Positions 34,247 through 45,378 of a stretch of DNA of 64,000 nt are shown here, in pieces. Position 1 is the first letter of the stretch. Each line of letters begins with the position of its first letter. Below the pieces are notes generated by a model. The model saw only the letters and a program-made list of their open reading frames with translations. It was not told the DNA's origin and made no database searches. The position numbers and the translations under genes are program-made. The DNA lies in the NCBI RefSeq assembly GCF_033115175.1, contig NC_084842.1, positions 27,363,549 through 27,427,548 on the forward strand, given 5' to 3'. Source of the DNA: Lepus europaeus. Its lineage: Eukaryota > Chordata > Mammalia > Lagomorpha > Leporidae.

Positions 34247-34760
34247 CAGGCTTTTCTGTACTGGGACCATCTCCCCTGGCACACACACCCCTCCTATGTC
34301 AGTTTCCATCCCACATACATGACTACTCTCCTCCCTGGTCTGCGTCTAAGGCTGTGTCTATGACCTTGTCCCTGCCTTGTGGCCTCCGCTGTGGGCGTTT
34401 ACTCTGCATGGGACACTCTCGCCGCCAATCATGCGTGTAAGCAGCGGGGTGATGTTATCTGACTCACCTCTGCACACTTCCTTCTTGTAAGTTCTTGTTG
34501 AGAACAGACTTGAGCAAGAGGCAAGGCAGGGAGGCCAGTAGGAAGCCATTGAGGAAGTGGCCAAAATGTGACGAAGGCCCAACTCGGAGGGGAGGCGGAG
34601 GAGGTGTGCACGGTCAGCTTCGGGACAGAAATCGGGGGACCTGCTGACCGGATTTGCTAATGGATTGCAAGAAGGGTGTAAGGGAGAGGGGCATCAGAGA
34701 TGACTCCCGTGTTTTTGGCCTGAGCCATTGAAAACATAAACTCATAGAGATACTAATTTT
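34247..34760. other. Intergenic, unique
   Basis: No gene or repeat recognised. Confidence 0.5.
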
Positions 34761-35164
34761 CCTTAAATTCTCCTATAACATTAAGATAATTCCAGTGAAA
34801 CTGCAGCCAGATTTTTTTTTTTTTTAAAGAAAAGCTGATTCCAAACTTCCTAAGCAAAAACAAGCGTGCCAGATTAGGCAGAAAAAAATATTGAAAAAGT
34901 AGGACGATGAAATGAGTTCTGTCAGTAAAGCTTATTTCAAGCAACAGGAAGTAAACTGATTTGATGTTGGCACCTGCTCAGATCAGTAATATAGGGTAGA
35001 GTCCAGAAAGAGACCTAAATATCTATTGGAGCTTAATAGATATTTCTGGAGAAAACATAATTTCTTACATAAATGGTATTGAACATCTGGATAATATAGA
35101 ACAAAAGAAAGTTGTTCTTCCCTCACACTGATGTCATGGTAACTTCTGGGGATACAAAAAAATT

Positions 35165-35458
35165 TTTGCTTTTTAAAAATGTTTTAATTTATTTTCATTT
35201 TATGTGAGAAAGAGTGAGAAAGTTTTTGCATCCACTGGCTCTTTCCCCAGATACCTATGACAGCCCTGGCTGGGCCAAGATGAGCCAAGTAGCAGCCCTC
35301 AATCTCCCATATGGGTGGCAGAGACCCAAGTACTTAGCCATCTCCTGTTCTCTCCCAAGATGTACACCAGCAGAAAGCTGGAATGGAGACCGAAGCTGGG
35401 ACGAAAACCCAGGCACACTGATATGGGATGTGAGTGTCCCAGGTGGCATCTTAACTGT
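35165..35458 (-). mobile_element. C-SINE, oldest variant
   Basis: Diverged: TTTAATTTATTTTCATTTTATG on the left, GTCCCAGGTGGCATCTTAAC on the right. Confidence 0.8.
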
Positions 35459-35486
35459 TGTTAAGGAAACGTAAGTGTTGAATGAG

Positions 35487-35785
35487 GGGCAAGCATTTGG
35501 CCTAGCAGTTGAGACACTGCTTGGGACACTGTATCCCATGGAGGAGTACCTGGGTTCATGTCCCAGCTCTGCTCCCAATTCCAGATTCCTGCTAATGCAC
35601 ACCCTGGGAGGCAGCAGATGATGGCTCAGGTGGCTGGGTTCCTGCCACCTCTATGAGACTCGGATAAAGTTCCTTGCTCCTGGTTTCAGCCTGGCCCAGC
35701 CCTAGCCATTGTAGACATCTAAGGAGTGAACATGTGGATGAGAAAATCTCTCTCTCTCTCTCTGCCTTTCAAATAAATCAAGTTT
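35487..35785 (+). mobile_element. C-SINE, oldest variant
   Basis: Head GGGGCAAGCATTTGGCCTAG, tail CTTTCAAATAAATCAAG. Confidence 0.87.
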
Positions 35786-36195
35786 TTCAGAAAAATTTTA
35801 ATGGTAAAAGAGATTCACCCTCATAATGAGAGATATTAAAATGCAGTGAGATTTCCTTTTTCTCCTATGAAATTGGTGAAGACTGAATAGTTCAGTAATA
35901 TTATCTCGGAAGGTGTGAGGAAACAGGTTCTCTCTTACTGTTTTGTGTGTAAGTTAATGCAACTTTTATGAATGACAGATCAACAATATGTATCAAAATT
36001 AACAAATGCCATTATCCAGAAATTCCACTTCCAGGATTGTTCCCACTTCTGTGCTTGCCTATGTGATATGATCCATGTGCAAGGATTATTTACCATGTAA
36101 ATAATTATTCCCATGTATTTATCAGTATGTTTAGGGATATCGCAGGTGAAGGCCCCAGGATCAATGATCAATGTGAGGTAGAGGGAAAAGAGCAT

Positions 36196-37159
36196 TTGCG
36201 TTGGATTACATCAGTTGTTTTCGAATGTATGCCCTGCCACATCACTTGTGTGAATTTAGGAGAACAATGGCTCTCGCCTTAGATGCCACAGCTGTAAGTT
36301 GGGGAAGCCCCTGCGGTCCCTGCTCAGTACACCAAGCCGCAAAGCCCACTTGTCCTCTGACCCGAGCCTTTGTGCAGCCAGTCACAGCACTACCACGTGA
36401 CTGCATGGCCCACACCCACAGGGAGGGAGCCTGGCGTGTTACTGCTCGCCAGAAAAGGTTCCCTGGCTGTGACCTCATTGTCCATAGAGCTGCCATCTGG
36501 CCCATCCCATGGGACTCAGGGTCAAGGCAAGTGGCTGTGCCGCCCTGAGCTGCTGTCTGTCGCTGCGCTGAGGACAGTCAGCTGCCCTCTCTGGTTCCCT
36601 GAGTCTGGTCTTCAGCAGTGAGCAGCACAGCTAGTCCATCTGCTCGCTTGCTTTGTCATCTCCTTGAGAGTCCTGTTACCTCCTGCCCTGCGCGCGGAGG
36701 TTGGGGCTCTTCTGGCAGAAGTAATAGCACCTTAAATTCCAGGCTGTTCGGAAGATTGGAAAAATGTCTGTCAACGGCCTTGTATGCTGATGGCTACAGA
36801 GGAGGCAATGAGTGATACTTCCTGTTTAATATGTAAATAACATTTGTCACCTTTGTGCTTCAGATCAGATGTACTGGAATATGAATATCAAATGTGTTCC
36901 ATCTTGGATATCATTCTGCTACACAGATAACTAAAATAGAGGGAAGCATTTTCTAAACCTGTGTTTTTCAGTCTGGTTCACAATCCGTTAGTGAAGGTAA
37001 ATGCAATTTTGTAGGTGTTCAGCAGTCTCTTTTTTAAGTGAAGAGTGCGGTAGAGTTCTTAGAGTAGATGCTGTGTTGTGAGACATTTCCAGCTTGTTTT
37101 AGAATGAATGCTTGCTTACTTATCTGCTGGGTTCTGATACAAAATCTGTGAGTTCTATT
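36196..37159. other. Intergenic, unique
   Basis: A moderately GC-rich part (36260-36800) lacks a recognisable gene; an open frame at 36201-36548 resembles no protein I know. Confidence 0.5.
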
Positions 37160-37476
37160 TTTTTAAAGATTTATTTATTTTTATTCGAAAGTCAGAGATA
37201 CATAAAGAAAGAGGGATCTTTTATCTGCTGGTTCACACCTTATATGGCCACAACAGCCAGAACTGGTCTAGGCCAAAGCGAGGAGCCAGGACCTTCTTCT
37301 GAGTCTCCCACGTAGATGCAGGGGCTCAAACACTTGGGCCGTCTTCCACTGCTTTCCCAGGCCATTAGCAGGGAGCTGGGTTGGAAGTGGAGCAGCCAGG
37401 AAACAAACTGACTCCCATATGGGATGCCAACATCACAGGAAGTGACTTTACCCACTAGGACACAAAGCTAGCCCCC
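37160..37476 (-). mobile_element. C-SINE, older type
   Basis: Diverged TSD TGAGTTCTATTTT/TGAAGTCTATTTA on the flanks. Confidence 0.92.
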
Positions 37477-38444
37477 TATGAAGTCTATTTAGGAAAAAAA
37501 AAAGAAAGAAAACCACATTTCTAAACCCCATATTGATATTGGACTTCAGTGTCTGTGAGGGTTTCAGTGGGCTAAGATCAAAGGCCTTGTATTTAACCAG
37601 AACAGTGCTTAGAGTGTGTCGAAGATGGTGAAGTCTAACGGATCAGCCAGCCGTAGGATTTCAGAGAGCTTTACCCCTGCCACAAGTCCACCTAGCAGGG
37701 AGAGAGTCCTGGCGCGTTCAGTCTGAGACTGAGAAAACAACAAAACCCTACTACTCATCATTGTCCACCAATGAAATCTTACTTCAAGTTTTTATTTTTT
37801 CAGCATAGAGAAGAACCATGCATTTATTGAAGCCCCCTGTTTGTTTGATGAATCTGCTGTATGTTCTTTCCTGCTTGAGCTGTACCTCTGAGCCATTCTA
37901 ACCATGTCACGCTCTAAGGCAGGACACCTGCTTTCCTACAGTGTTGAGTCAGGGATTACAGACAAAAGCATACTCCATTTCTGCACCACCTATCATTGCT
38001 CAAAGTAAGCCAAAAAAAACCACATGATTCTGAAGCAGCTGATAGCTTACAATTTCCTCTTCTGTCTAAATCTCACACTTCGACACTTATTCCTTTTCCA
38101 TGTTCAGTGGCTTTATTTCTTATTGAAAGAAACCCTGAGTGACAGGAAGGTCCTGCCAGGTGTCCCCACACTTAGACCATGGGTCCAGGTCTGACTGCAA
38201 AGCAGACACTTCAAAGCTACTTCTAAATCTGGTTCCATGGACTCTTATCCCTGTCCCTTCAGCCACTGGCCCAACACGGCTTCCCTGGACATTTTCTTAA
38301 CTCCTCTGCCTGGTGGGAGCTATTCTTTGTTGACCTTCATTGGTTTATTCAAACATTTACAGTTAAGATCAAGAATAGGCAACCTGCGGTCACCTAGGTA
38401 AAAGATTCTGGTCCTTAACTCAGAACTTGCAGCCCTGCCATAGC

Positions 38445-38526
38445 CAGGCTAAGTAAAACAGAGAACAGGAACTGTATTTTCCACCTCTCCTCGTGTGGCC
38501 CTTGCCCTGTCCCCTTTCTCTGCACC
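38445..38526 (+). repeat. Inverted repeat, left arm
   Basis: CAGGCTAAGTAAAACAGAGA through TTCTCTGCACC; about 85% identical by eye to the reverse complement of 39100-39183. Confidence 0.75.
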
Positions 38527-39099
38527 ACAGATACTCAGAGACCACACGCCATTGTGACAGCAGAGTTCCAACTCTGTCCCCATCGTCTTACCTACCCCTC
38601 TCAAGCACATCCTAAGTTCCACGTCCCTCTGCCCATGAAAACTCATAGTGCCCTGGATTAATGTCACTCTGTGTTGGGAGGAAAGCTAGTTGATTGAAGT
38701 CGCTTCCTTTCCCACCACCATAGTTAGCGTCCTGGCCCCAGTCACTGCCATTCCCTGATGCGTGGTGTGAAATCCTCTGCTCACGGCGCCCACGTCCTTA
38801 CCTGCACTCTAAAGCCCTCTGCCTGGAAGGCTCCCAGGGATGTGTGCAGTTCCCTCTGTCTCTCCCCCCGCAGCAGTTTCCACCTGCTGGCTCGTTCCCT
38901 TCAGCACACACGCGTCCTCTACGATCTCCTCAAAAGCCCTTCCAAGTAGGTTCAGGTTTGCTTGACCTCTCACCCATCCTCAGTTCAGAGGCCAAAAAAA
39001 TGCCATCAGAAAGACTCTGCCCACCTGGACAGGTCAGAGGCGTTCCATCACGCATGGCCCACGGGGAAATGGCCTGCTCAGAAGGGTTGTACGGTGTCT

Positions 39100-39183
39100 A
39101 TGTGCAGAGAAGGGGCACAGGGCAGGAGCCGCACTGCGGAGAGGTGGGAACTACAATTCCTCTTCTCTGTTTTACCTAGCCTG
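39100..39183 (-). repeat. Inverted repeat, right arm
   Basis: Reverse complement begins CAGGCTAGGTAAAACAGAGA and continues to TTCTCTGCACA. Probably two copies of an older dispersed repeat in opposite orientation. Confidence 0.75.
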
Positions 39184-39426
39184 TCTGAGCGTGTTTCTTG
39201 GCCTCTGAACACCTGCCATTTCACTTCGCTCACTGCTCCCTGTGCAGTGCTAACAAGTGTCTTCCCGGAGTCAAAAGAGACACGTTGGCTTCTGACCGGA
39301 CCTGAGAAAAGGCTGTACTATACTGGGAACACTGGAACGCTGTCCTCGCTTCTGGACATCCACTGAAGGTCAAGGGCTAGCAAAGTCTCCGAGAGCCCCA
39401 AGTCAAGTCTGGCTTCTTTGGAATTA

Positions 39427-39431
<5 letters not shown>

Positions 39432-39462
<31 letters not shown>
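39432..39462. repeat. T31 homopolymer
   Basis: Thirty-one T followed by GTTTTGTATTCC. There is no SINE or L1 signature next to it; could be the reversed A tail of a retrocopy on the minus strand. Confidence 0.8.
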
Positions 39463-39463
<1 letters not shown>

Positions 39464-40817
39464 TTTTGTATTCCTTGGATGAGTCCTACAACTTGGCATT
39501 CGGCAGTCAGAACAGATGGCCTTTATTTCAGCAAATGTTTCTGGCTGACAGCTTATAGAAGACACGCATCACAAATAGCATCAGCCTATGTATAAAAGAG
39601 GAAAGACACAGCCAGCAAAGTCTTCAGGAATACCAAAGCAGCTCGTTCTTCCTCACCCATGCACAGTTTTGCTCTTCCTTGTCTCGCCTCTCCCCTCCCC
39701 TAACCTGAAATAGTCATGCAGGTTCTGTGTTTCTTCATTTCCTCAAGATCAGTGCCTTCCCGGGAGCCTTGCTCTCCCTAGAATCCAACCACAAGCACAG
39801 TAAATGCATTATCTTTCCCCAGGCCACCGTACCCCTAAAGATGAGACAAATGTGAGCTTGCAAACAAATGCAAGAGCAGGAATGCAACATCTGTGTGCTG
39901 TTGTGAGATTCTGTCTGGCCCAGGCCACAGCCGATGGTATGCAGCGAAATGGGCAGGATGCTGAAAAAGATGTTCCTGCTCTTTGGCTGCAAGCCTAGAA
40001 GCTATAAGGTTTGAACTTGCTGCTGTCACCTTGTGATCAAAGAAGAGGTAGGTTGTAGCAGAGAGTGAACGCCTAAATCCTACAGGGGCTGGGCTAAAAA
40101 AGGGAATAAAGCAGACTGGCTTAAGGAAAAAGAGCAACACGAAGTACTAAGGAATGGCAGCTTGTACTCAGCTTCCGTTTCCCAGTCAGCGACAGTTGGA
40201 GCCATGGTGGTGGTGGTGGGGGGGAGGGGCGCATAGTGAAGTTCGAAGTGTGTGGCCACTGTTTTGCTCCAGCCTGTGTTTGTTTGCCACGGAGGCGGGA
40301 AGGTAGACTATTACAGCCACACTCAGACACACACATACACACACACACACAAATCTGTATTTTGATGGCCACAAGCTAGATTGAGCCCCTGGCCATCAGT
40401 TTGTGAGCCCAGCAAAGCAGGGTCCCCATGCGAGTTTGTACCTGCACAAGGGCCTCATGTAGGAGCTAAAGTCCATGGCATGCACAAACCACGTGCCCAG
40501 GCCTGAGACGCCCGGCACACAAGAAGGAAAGATGTTTTCCTCACTGGTCTGCCAGGAGGGCGTCCTCTTTTCCTGATTTGCACAAAGGTGTCTGAAGATA
40601 CCAGAAGTGACCCCGAAGCAAAGCTAAACCAGGTAGTGGTGAAGCTAACGAGGGGCTTCTGGGACACAGGACTTTGATTGATAACACAAGAAAATTCATT
40701 AAGTTGCACCCTCTGACTGTGACTATGCAGGCCTCTGTTCATGACGTTAATTTCCTTGCTTCTCAGATTCCTTTGTTTTGATCTGTGCAAGTTTCTATAA
40801 AGTTGAAAGTTAGGTAA
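39463..40817. other. SINE-free intergenic block
   Basis: Only simple repeats are recognised (GTG repeat near 40205-40222 and a CA repeat). Confidence 0.5.
40318..40351. repeat. (CA)n microsatellite
   Basis: Interrupted CA repeat ending in CACACACACACACAC. Confidence 0.85.
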
Positions 40818-41092
40818 AGGGGGCGTAGTGGTTAAGCTGCCACCAGGGACACCCACGTGCCCTATTGTGATGCCGGATTCGGGTTCCGGCTCCTCCGCAC
40901 TCAGTCCCGCTTCCGCTACTGCACACTTTGAGACAGCAGGTGATGGCTCCGATGCTTGATTCTCTGCCAGGCTCCTGGTTCTGGCTTGATCCAGCCCTGG
41001 CTGTTGCAAGCACTGGGGGAATGAACCTGCCAGTGGAAGACCTCTGTTTTTCTGCCTTTCAAATAAGATGAAAATAAATGAATAAAAATTAT
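40818..41092 (+). mobile_element. C-SINE, oldest variant
   Basis: GGCGTAGTGGTTAAGCTGCC head, GGTTCCGGCTCC near the B box, tail TTTCAAATAAGATGAAAATAAA. Confidence 0.85.
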
Positions 41093-41360
41093 AAAATGAA
41101 GAAAGCAAAGTAGAAATGCATTTGCTTATTATTACAGCTTATGGTAAACTGTCTGAAGGAAACAAGGGGTTTTATGAGCTAGAATGACAGGAAGAGCCCA
41201 CTCTCCTGGCAGTAGCAGGGATTTTCATAAAATTCTTACGGAAGTACCCTTACGTGTGTGCATCTTTATCAGTCTTTCTTCCCTAAGGGAGGGTGGATAA
41301 CTATCCCAACATTTTACTTTGTTTTAAATAAAGGCTATGATTGTATTTTTAATTTCTTTT

Positions 41361-41475
41361 TTAAAGATTTATTTGAAAGGCAGAGTGACAGAGAGAGAGA
41401 GAGAGAGAGAGAGAGATCTTCTGACTACTGGTTCACCCCCACAACGGTCACACAATGTCCAGGGCTGGGTTCTCT
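41361..41475 (-). mobile_element. C-SINE, 3' fragment
   Basis: AAAGATTTATTTGAAAGGCAG and a (GA)n run at 41390-41416, then stops after about 115 bases; the head half is missing. Confidence 0.85.
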
Positions 41476-41689
41476 ATAGTCACTATAACTAGTCAGAAAT
41501 TTAGCTCTGAACTTTCTGAAGGAAGGGAAATAGTTACACATTTCTAATAGGCAAAAAGAGAAGTTTGGGGAAAATCATAGCTTGTATATCTTTTAACTCT
41601 GAGAACTTGTTCATATTAAATTTCACAACAGGAATGTATGAGATTTCCACAAAAAATATAGTAATGAGAGTAATAGGTTTTATAATGCC

Positions 41690-42545
41690 ATTTCTTTTAT
41701 TAATTTTCATTTTGAAGTAATTTCAGACTTAGAGAGAATTTGGAAACATAGGACAAAGAAGTCCTTCATATTCTTCATCCAGATTCCCCACATGTTTCAT
41801 TTGTTATATTTTACTACATATTTATCATTCCCCTCTCTAAATCTCTGTGTCTGTCCACCACATTTTTCTCTCTCATTTGTACATACATATTTACATATTT
41901 CAGAACCACAATTGGAGACATACCCCTTTACTGCTAAATATTTCCAGTATGTATCCTCTAAAAAAAGAACATTCTTTTCTACAACAGTAGTACAATGATC
42001 CAAATCAGTAAATTAACATCAATACTATACTACTTCCTTCTGTATAGACCTTGTCAGATTTTATTATTTTTCTCAAACCAATGGGAGGCAAAAGTTTGAA
42101 AGGAAGCAGTTTAGAAACATTGTTTTCTGCTCAAGGATCTTATCTAGGATCGGTCTTGGACTTTGTTATCCTGTCTCTTTCGTGTTTAATCTAGAACACT
42201 TCCTGAGTTTTTCTTTGTCTTATGAGACCTTGATATCTTTGGATAGTACAGGCCACATAGCTTGTAGAATGTCCCTCCATTTTAGTTTGTCCAATGTTTC
42301 CTCGTGGTGTGATCCAGGTTATGTATTTTTGGCAGGGATATCTCAGAAGTGGTGTTGTGGTATCAGTGTATCCCATCTGAGGCACAGGACAGCAAGTCTT
42401 CCCATTACTGGTGATGTTAGCATCAAACACTAGGCTAAAGTAGCATTTGCCAGGTTTCTCCTCCATAAAGTTACTTTTGTAACCTAAATATTTATAAGGA
42501 AAATCTTTGATATCATGTAAATGTCTTATTTCATCTCTAACTTTC
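41690..42545 (-). mobile_element. L1M-type 3' UTR fragment
   Basis: Reversed ancient L1 3' region: GAAGTAATTTCAGACTTAGAG, CACATGTTTCATTTGTTA, CCTTGATATCTTTGGATAGT, TTTTTGGCAGGGATATCTCA and CCATTACTGGTGATGTTAG occur in the order expected for an L1M 3' UTR complement. Confidence 0.7.
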
Positions 42546-42567
42546 ATACACGAGTTTATATTGCTGA

Positions 42568-43762
42568 TCCTTTTTTTAAAGATTTATTTATTTACTTATT
42601 TATTTGAAAGGCAGAGTTACAGAGAGGCAGAGTGAGACTCCTGCCTCAGAATCAACCCTTGGGACATTCAGATCTGGCTAAAATGTCCATGAGAGTCTCA
42701 CAGGCATGGAAAGCCATGACACGGTGGCAAAAAACAATCTAAATGAAAGACCCTGGTGAACAAGACCCCAGCAGAAGGAACAGGCCATCAAGGAGAGAGG
42801 CGCCTTTCTCTGAAGGGAGGAAGGAACCTCCACTGTGATACGGCCTTGACTAAACAAGTTCAGAGTTGGTGAACTCAAGGGGCTTTCATAGCCTAGACAG
42901 CTCATAGCAAGAGTCTCGGGTGATTGCTGACGTCACAAATAAGAGTGCCAATTGTTAAATCAACAACAGGAGTCACTGGGTACATGCTCCCCATGTAGGA
43001 TCTCTGTCCTTAATGTGTTTTACTATGAAACGTAAAAACACTACTAGTCGAACAATACCCTATACTTTGTGCGGTTGTGTGAGTGCAGCCTGTTGAAATC
43101 CTTGCTTAGTATATACTAAGTTGATCTTCAGTATATGAAGGTAATTGAAAATGAAACTCGATAAAGGACGGAATGGGAGAGGGAGAGGGGAGGGCCACAG
43201 GAGGGAGGGAGGTTGTGGGAGGGGGGAAGCCACAACAATACAAAAGTTGCACTTTGTAAATTCACATTTATTAAATAAAAAAAAAGTATATAACAAACAA
43301 AAAAAAAAGAAAAAAAAAGAACTTAATACTTTACCCTTTTAGTATTTTTTTATGTTCTACTTAAAACTATTGGTTGAACTCTGTAATTAATACACAATTA
43401 TTCTTAGGTGTTTAATTAATGCTATAACTAGTGCTCAAATAGTATTTTACACTTTGTGTTTCTCTGTGGGTGCAAACTGTTGAAATCTTTACTTAATATA
43501 TGCTAAATTGATCTTCTGTATATAAAGATAATTGAAAATTAATCTTGATGTGAATGGAAGGGGAGAGGGAGTGGGAGAGGGGAGTGCTGTGGGTGGGAGG
43601 GAGGGAAGTTATGGGGGGGGGAGCTATTGTAATCCATAAGCTGTACTTTTGAAATTTATGTTCATTAAATAAAATTAAAAAAAAAAAAAAAAACAGAGAG
43701 GCAGAGTGAGAGAGAGAGGTCTTCCATCCGCTGGTTCACTCTCCAAGCAGCCGATCCAAAGC
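42568..43762 (-). mobile_element. C-SINE 3' half, split by an L1 insertion
   Basis: Pieces 42568-42637 and 43694-43762 form the tail half of a SINE. The head half is missing to the right, where another SINE begins. Confidence 0.85.
42638..43693 (+). mobile_element. Rabbit L1 3'-end insertion carrying two successive L1 3' UTRs
   Basis: Perfect 19-base TSD ACAGAGAGGCAGAGTGAGA at 42619-42637 and 43694-43712. The first 3' UTR (42638-about 43320) begins CTCCTGCCTCAGAATCAACC and ends in AATAAA plus an A-rich tail. The second (about 43321-43693) includes GTTCTACTTAAAACTATTGG and ends AATAAAATT(A)n. Both carry the rabbit-type GGAAGGGGAGAGGGAGTGGG-like purine tract. No ORF is present. Confidence 0.88.
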
Positions 43763-44105
43763 CTTTTTTTTTTTTTTAAACATTTATTTATTTATTTGAA
43801 AGTCAGAGTTATACAGAGAGACAAGAGGCAGAGAGTGAGAAAGAGGTCTTCCATCTGATGGTTCACTCCCCAATTGTCTGCAACGGTCGGGGCAGAGCCG
43901 ATCCAAAACCAGGAGCCAGGAGCTTCTTCCAGGTTTCCCACGTGGGTGCAGGGGCCCAAGGACTTGGGCCATCTTCTACTGCTTTCCCAGGCCATAGCAG
44001 AGAGCTGGATCGGAAGTGGAGCAGCTGGGACTTGAACTGGTGCCCATGTGGGATGCCGGCGCTTCAGGCCAGGGCTTTAACCCGCTGCGCCATAGCACCA
44101 GCCCC
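43763..44105 (-). mobile_element. C-SINE, older type
   Basis: T run, ACATTTATTTATTTATTTG, ending GCGCCATAGCACCAGCCCC. Close to consensus for the older type. Confidence 0.94.
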
Positions 44106-44294
44106 AAATGGTGGATTAATTCTACAATCCATTTAATCGTTATTGCTTTTCTGCCCAGTTCCTCCTAGATGTGACCAGGGAATATCTCATCAAAGGGACG
44201 CATATATCACTTTGACAGATCCCTATTATACTTGAGTAATTCATTGTGTTCTGGCAAAACAATATTCACAAATTTATTTCTAGGCAGATTTCTT

Positions 44295-44584
44295 TTTCTT
44301 TTCTTTTTTTTTTTAAATTCATTTATTTATTTATTTCAAAGTCAGAGTTGCAAAGAGAGAGAGATCTTCCATCTGCTGGTTCACTCCCCAAATGACCTCA
44401 ATGGCCAGGACAAAGCCAGAAGCTAGGAGCTTCCTCCAGGTCTCCCACATTGGGCAGGAGCCCACACACTTGGGCCATCTTCCACTGCTCTCCAAGGCAC
44501 ATTAGCAGGGAGCTGGATCAGAAGATGAGCAGCCAAGACTGGAACTGGTGTAGCTTAACCTGCTGCACCACAGCGGCAGTCCCC
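44295..44584 (-). mobile_element. C-SINE, older type
   Basis: AAATTCATTTATTTATTTATTT on the left, CACCACAGCGGCAGTCCCC on the right. Confidence 0.92.
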
Positions 44585-44820
44585 ACTATTAAGTTATTTA
44601 TAATTAAGATGTGAGTCAATGAAAGCAGGTCTGTAGAGAGCCAGCAATCTGTAATCCAGAAATACTGATAATGGTCTTGCTGTTCAAGGCTAAAACTCAA
44701 AGAAATCTCAGCCACGGGCACCCTTCCACCACTCTCCTGTGGACACAGCGTCTCTTACAGTCTTTTGATGGGACTTGGACATCAGACAATTCAAGACTTT
44801 GTTTCCTGCCAAAATGTAGC

Positions 44821-45018
44821 CACACTGTCCAATATAATTTCCTGTGATGATGGAAGTGTTGTATGGTCGGTTATCTAGTAAGGTAACCACTAACCACATG
44901 TGGCTGTTGAACACTTAAAATATGGCTAGTATGACTGACAACTTAATTTACACTAGTTCATTTTAATTTTAATTTATGTGACCACATGTGACTAGTGGCT
45001 ACCTTGTTGGACACACAG
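44821..45018 (+). mobile_element. hAT-type DNA transposon fossil (MER3-like)
   Basis: CACTGTCCAATATAATTTCC and CTGTGATGATGGAAGTGTTG at the left; CACATGTGGCTGTTGAACAC, then CACATGTGACTAGTGGCTAC and TTGGACACACAG at the right. Flanks ATGTAGC/ATCTAGC look like a decayed 8-base target duplication. Family name from memory. Confidence 0.75.
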
Positions 45019-45077
45019 ATCTAGCAAGAAAGTTTTCTGTGACATTGACAGAGGATGGATTAAAATACAGGAGAGGG

Positions 45078-45378
45078 AGGCTGGGTGTTTGGTGCAGCGG
45101 TCAAGTCACTGCTTGAGTCAGAGACATCCATTTTGGAGTTCCTGGTTCGAGTCTTGGCTCCTTCACTTCTGATCCAGCACTGTGTGAAACCCTCTGGGCA
45201 GCAGCAAATGATGGCCCAAGTACCTGAGTCCTTGCAACCTATGTGGGGATCTGCATGGAGTTTCGGGCTTCTGGTTTTAGCCTGGCCCAGTCCTGGCTGT
45301 TGTAGACATTTGGGGAATGAACCAGTGGAAAACCTCTGTCTCTCTGCCTTTCAAATAAAAAGTGAAAATAAATAAAGA
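45078..45378 (+). mobile_element. C-SINE, oldest variant
   Basis: Head GGCTGGGTGTTTGGTGCAG, tail CTTTCAAATAAAAAGTGAAAA. Confidence 0.87.

Larger units (their letters stand above)
34761..36195 (+). mobile_element. L1 fragment (ORF2 3' part to 3' UTR), interrupted by two C-SINEs
   Basis: Degenerate L1 ORF2 sequence at 34790-35140 (for example ATAAATGGTATTGAACATCTGG). L1 3'-region sequence continues at 35790-36195 (AGAAATTCCACTTCCAGGA). Frames are broken. Orientation plus; an ancient L1M-type element by resemblance. Confidence 0.65.
37477..39431. other. SINE-free intergenic block
   Basis: Nearly 2 kb with no C-SINE. Contains one arm pair of an inverted dispersed repeat (38445-38526 and 39100-39183). 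No gene recognised. Confidence 0.55.

Noticed and set aside
36201-36548. 115-codon open frame in a GC-richer unique stretch
   Set aside because: No recognised homology, opposing frame on the other strand, no splice support; kept only as an unassigned segment.
40455-41108. 217-codon minus-strand open frame
   Set aside because: About half is an old C-SINE; the remainder matches no protein I know and has no supporting splice or start context.
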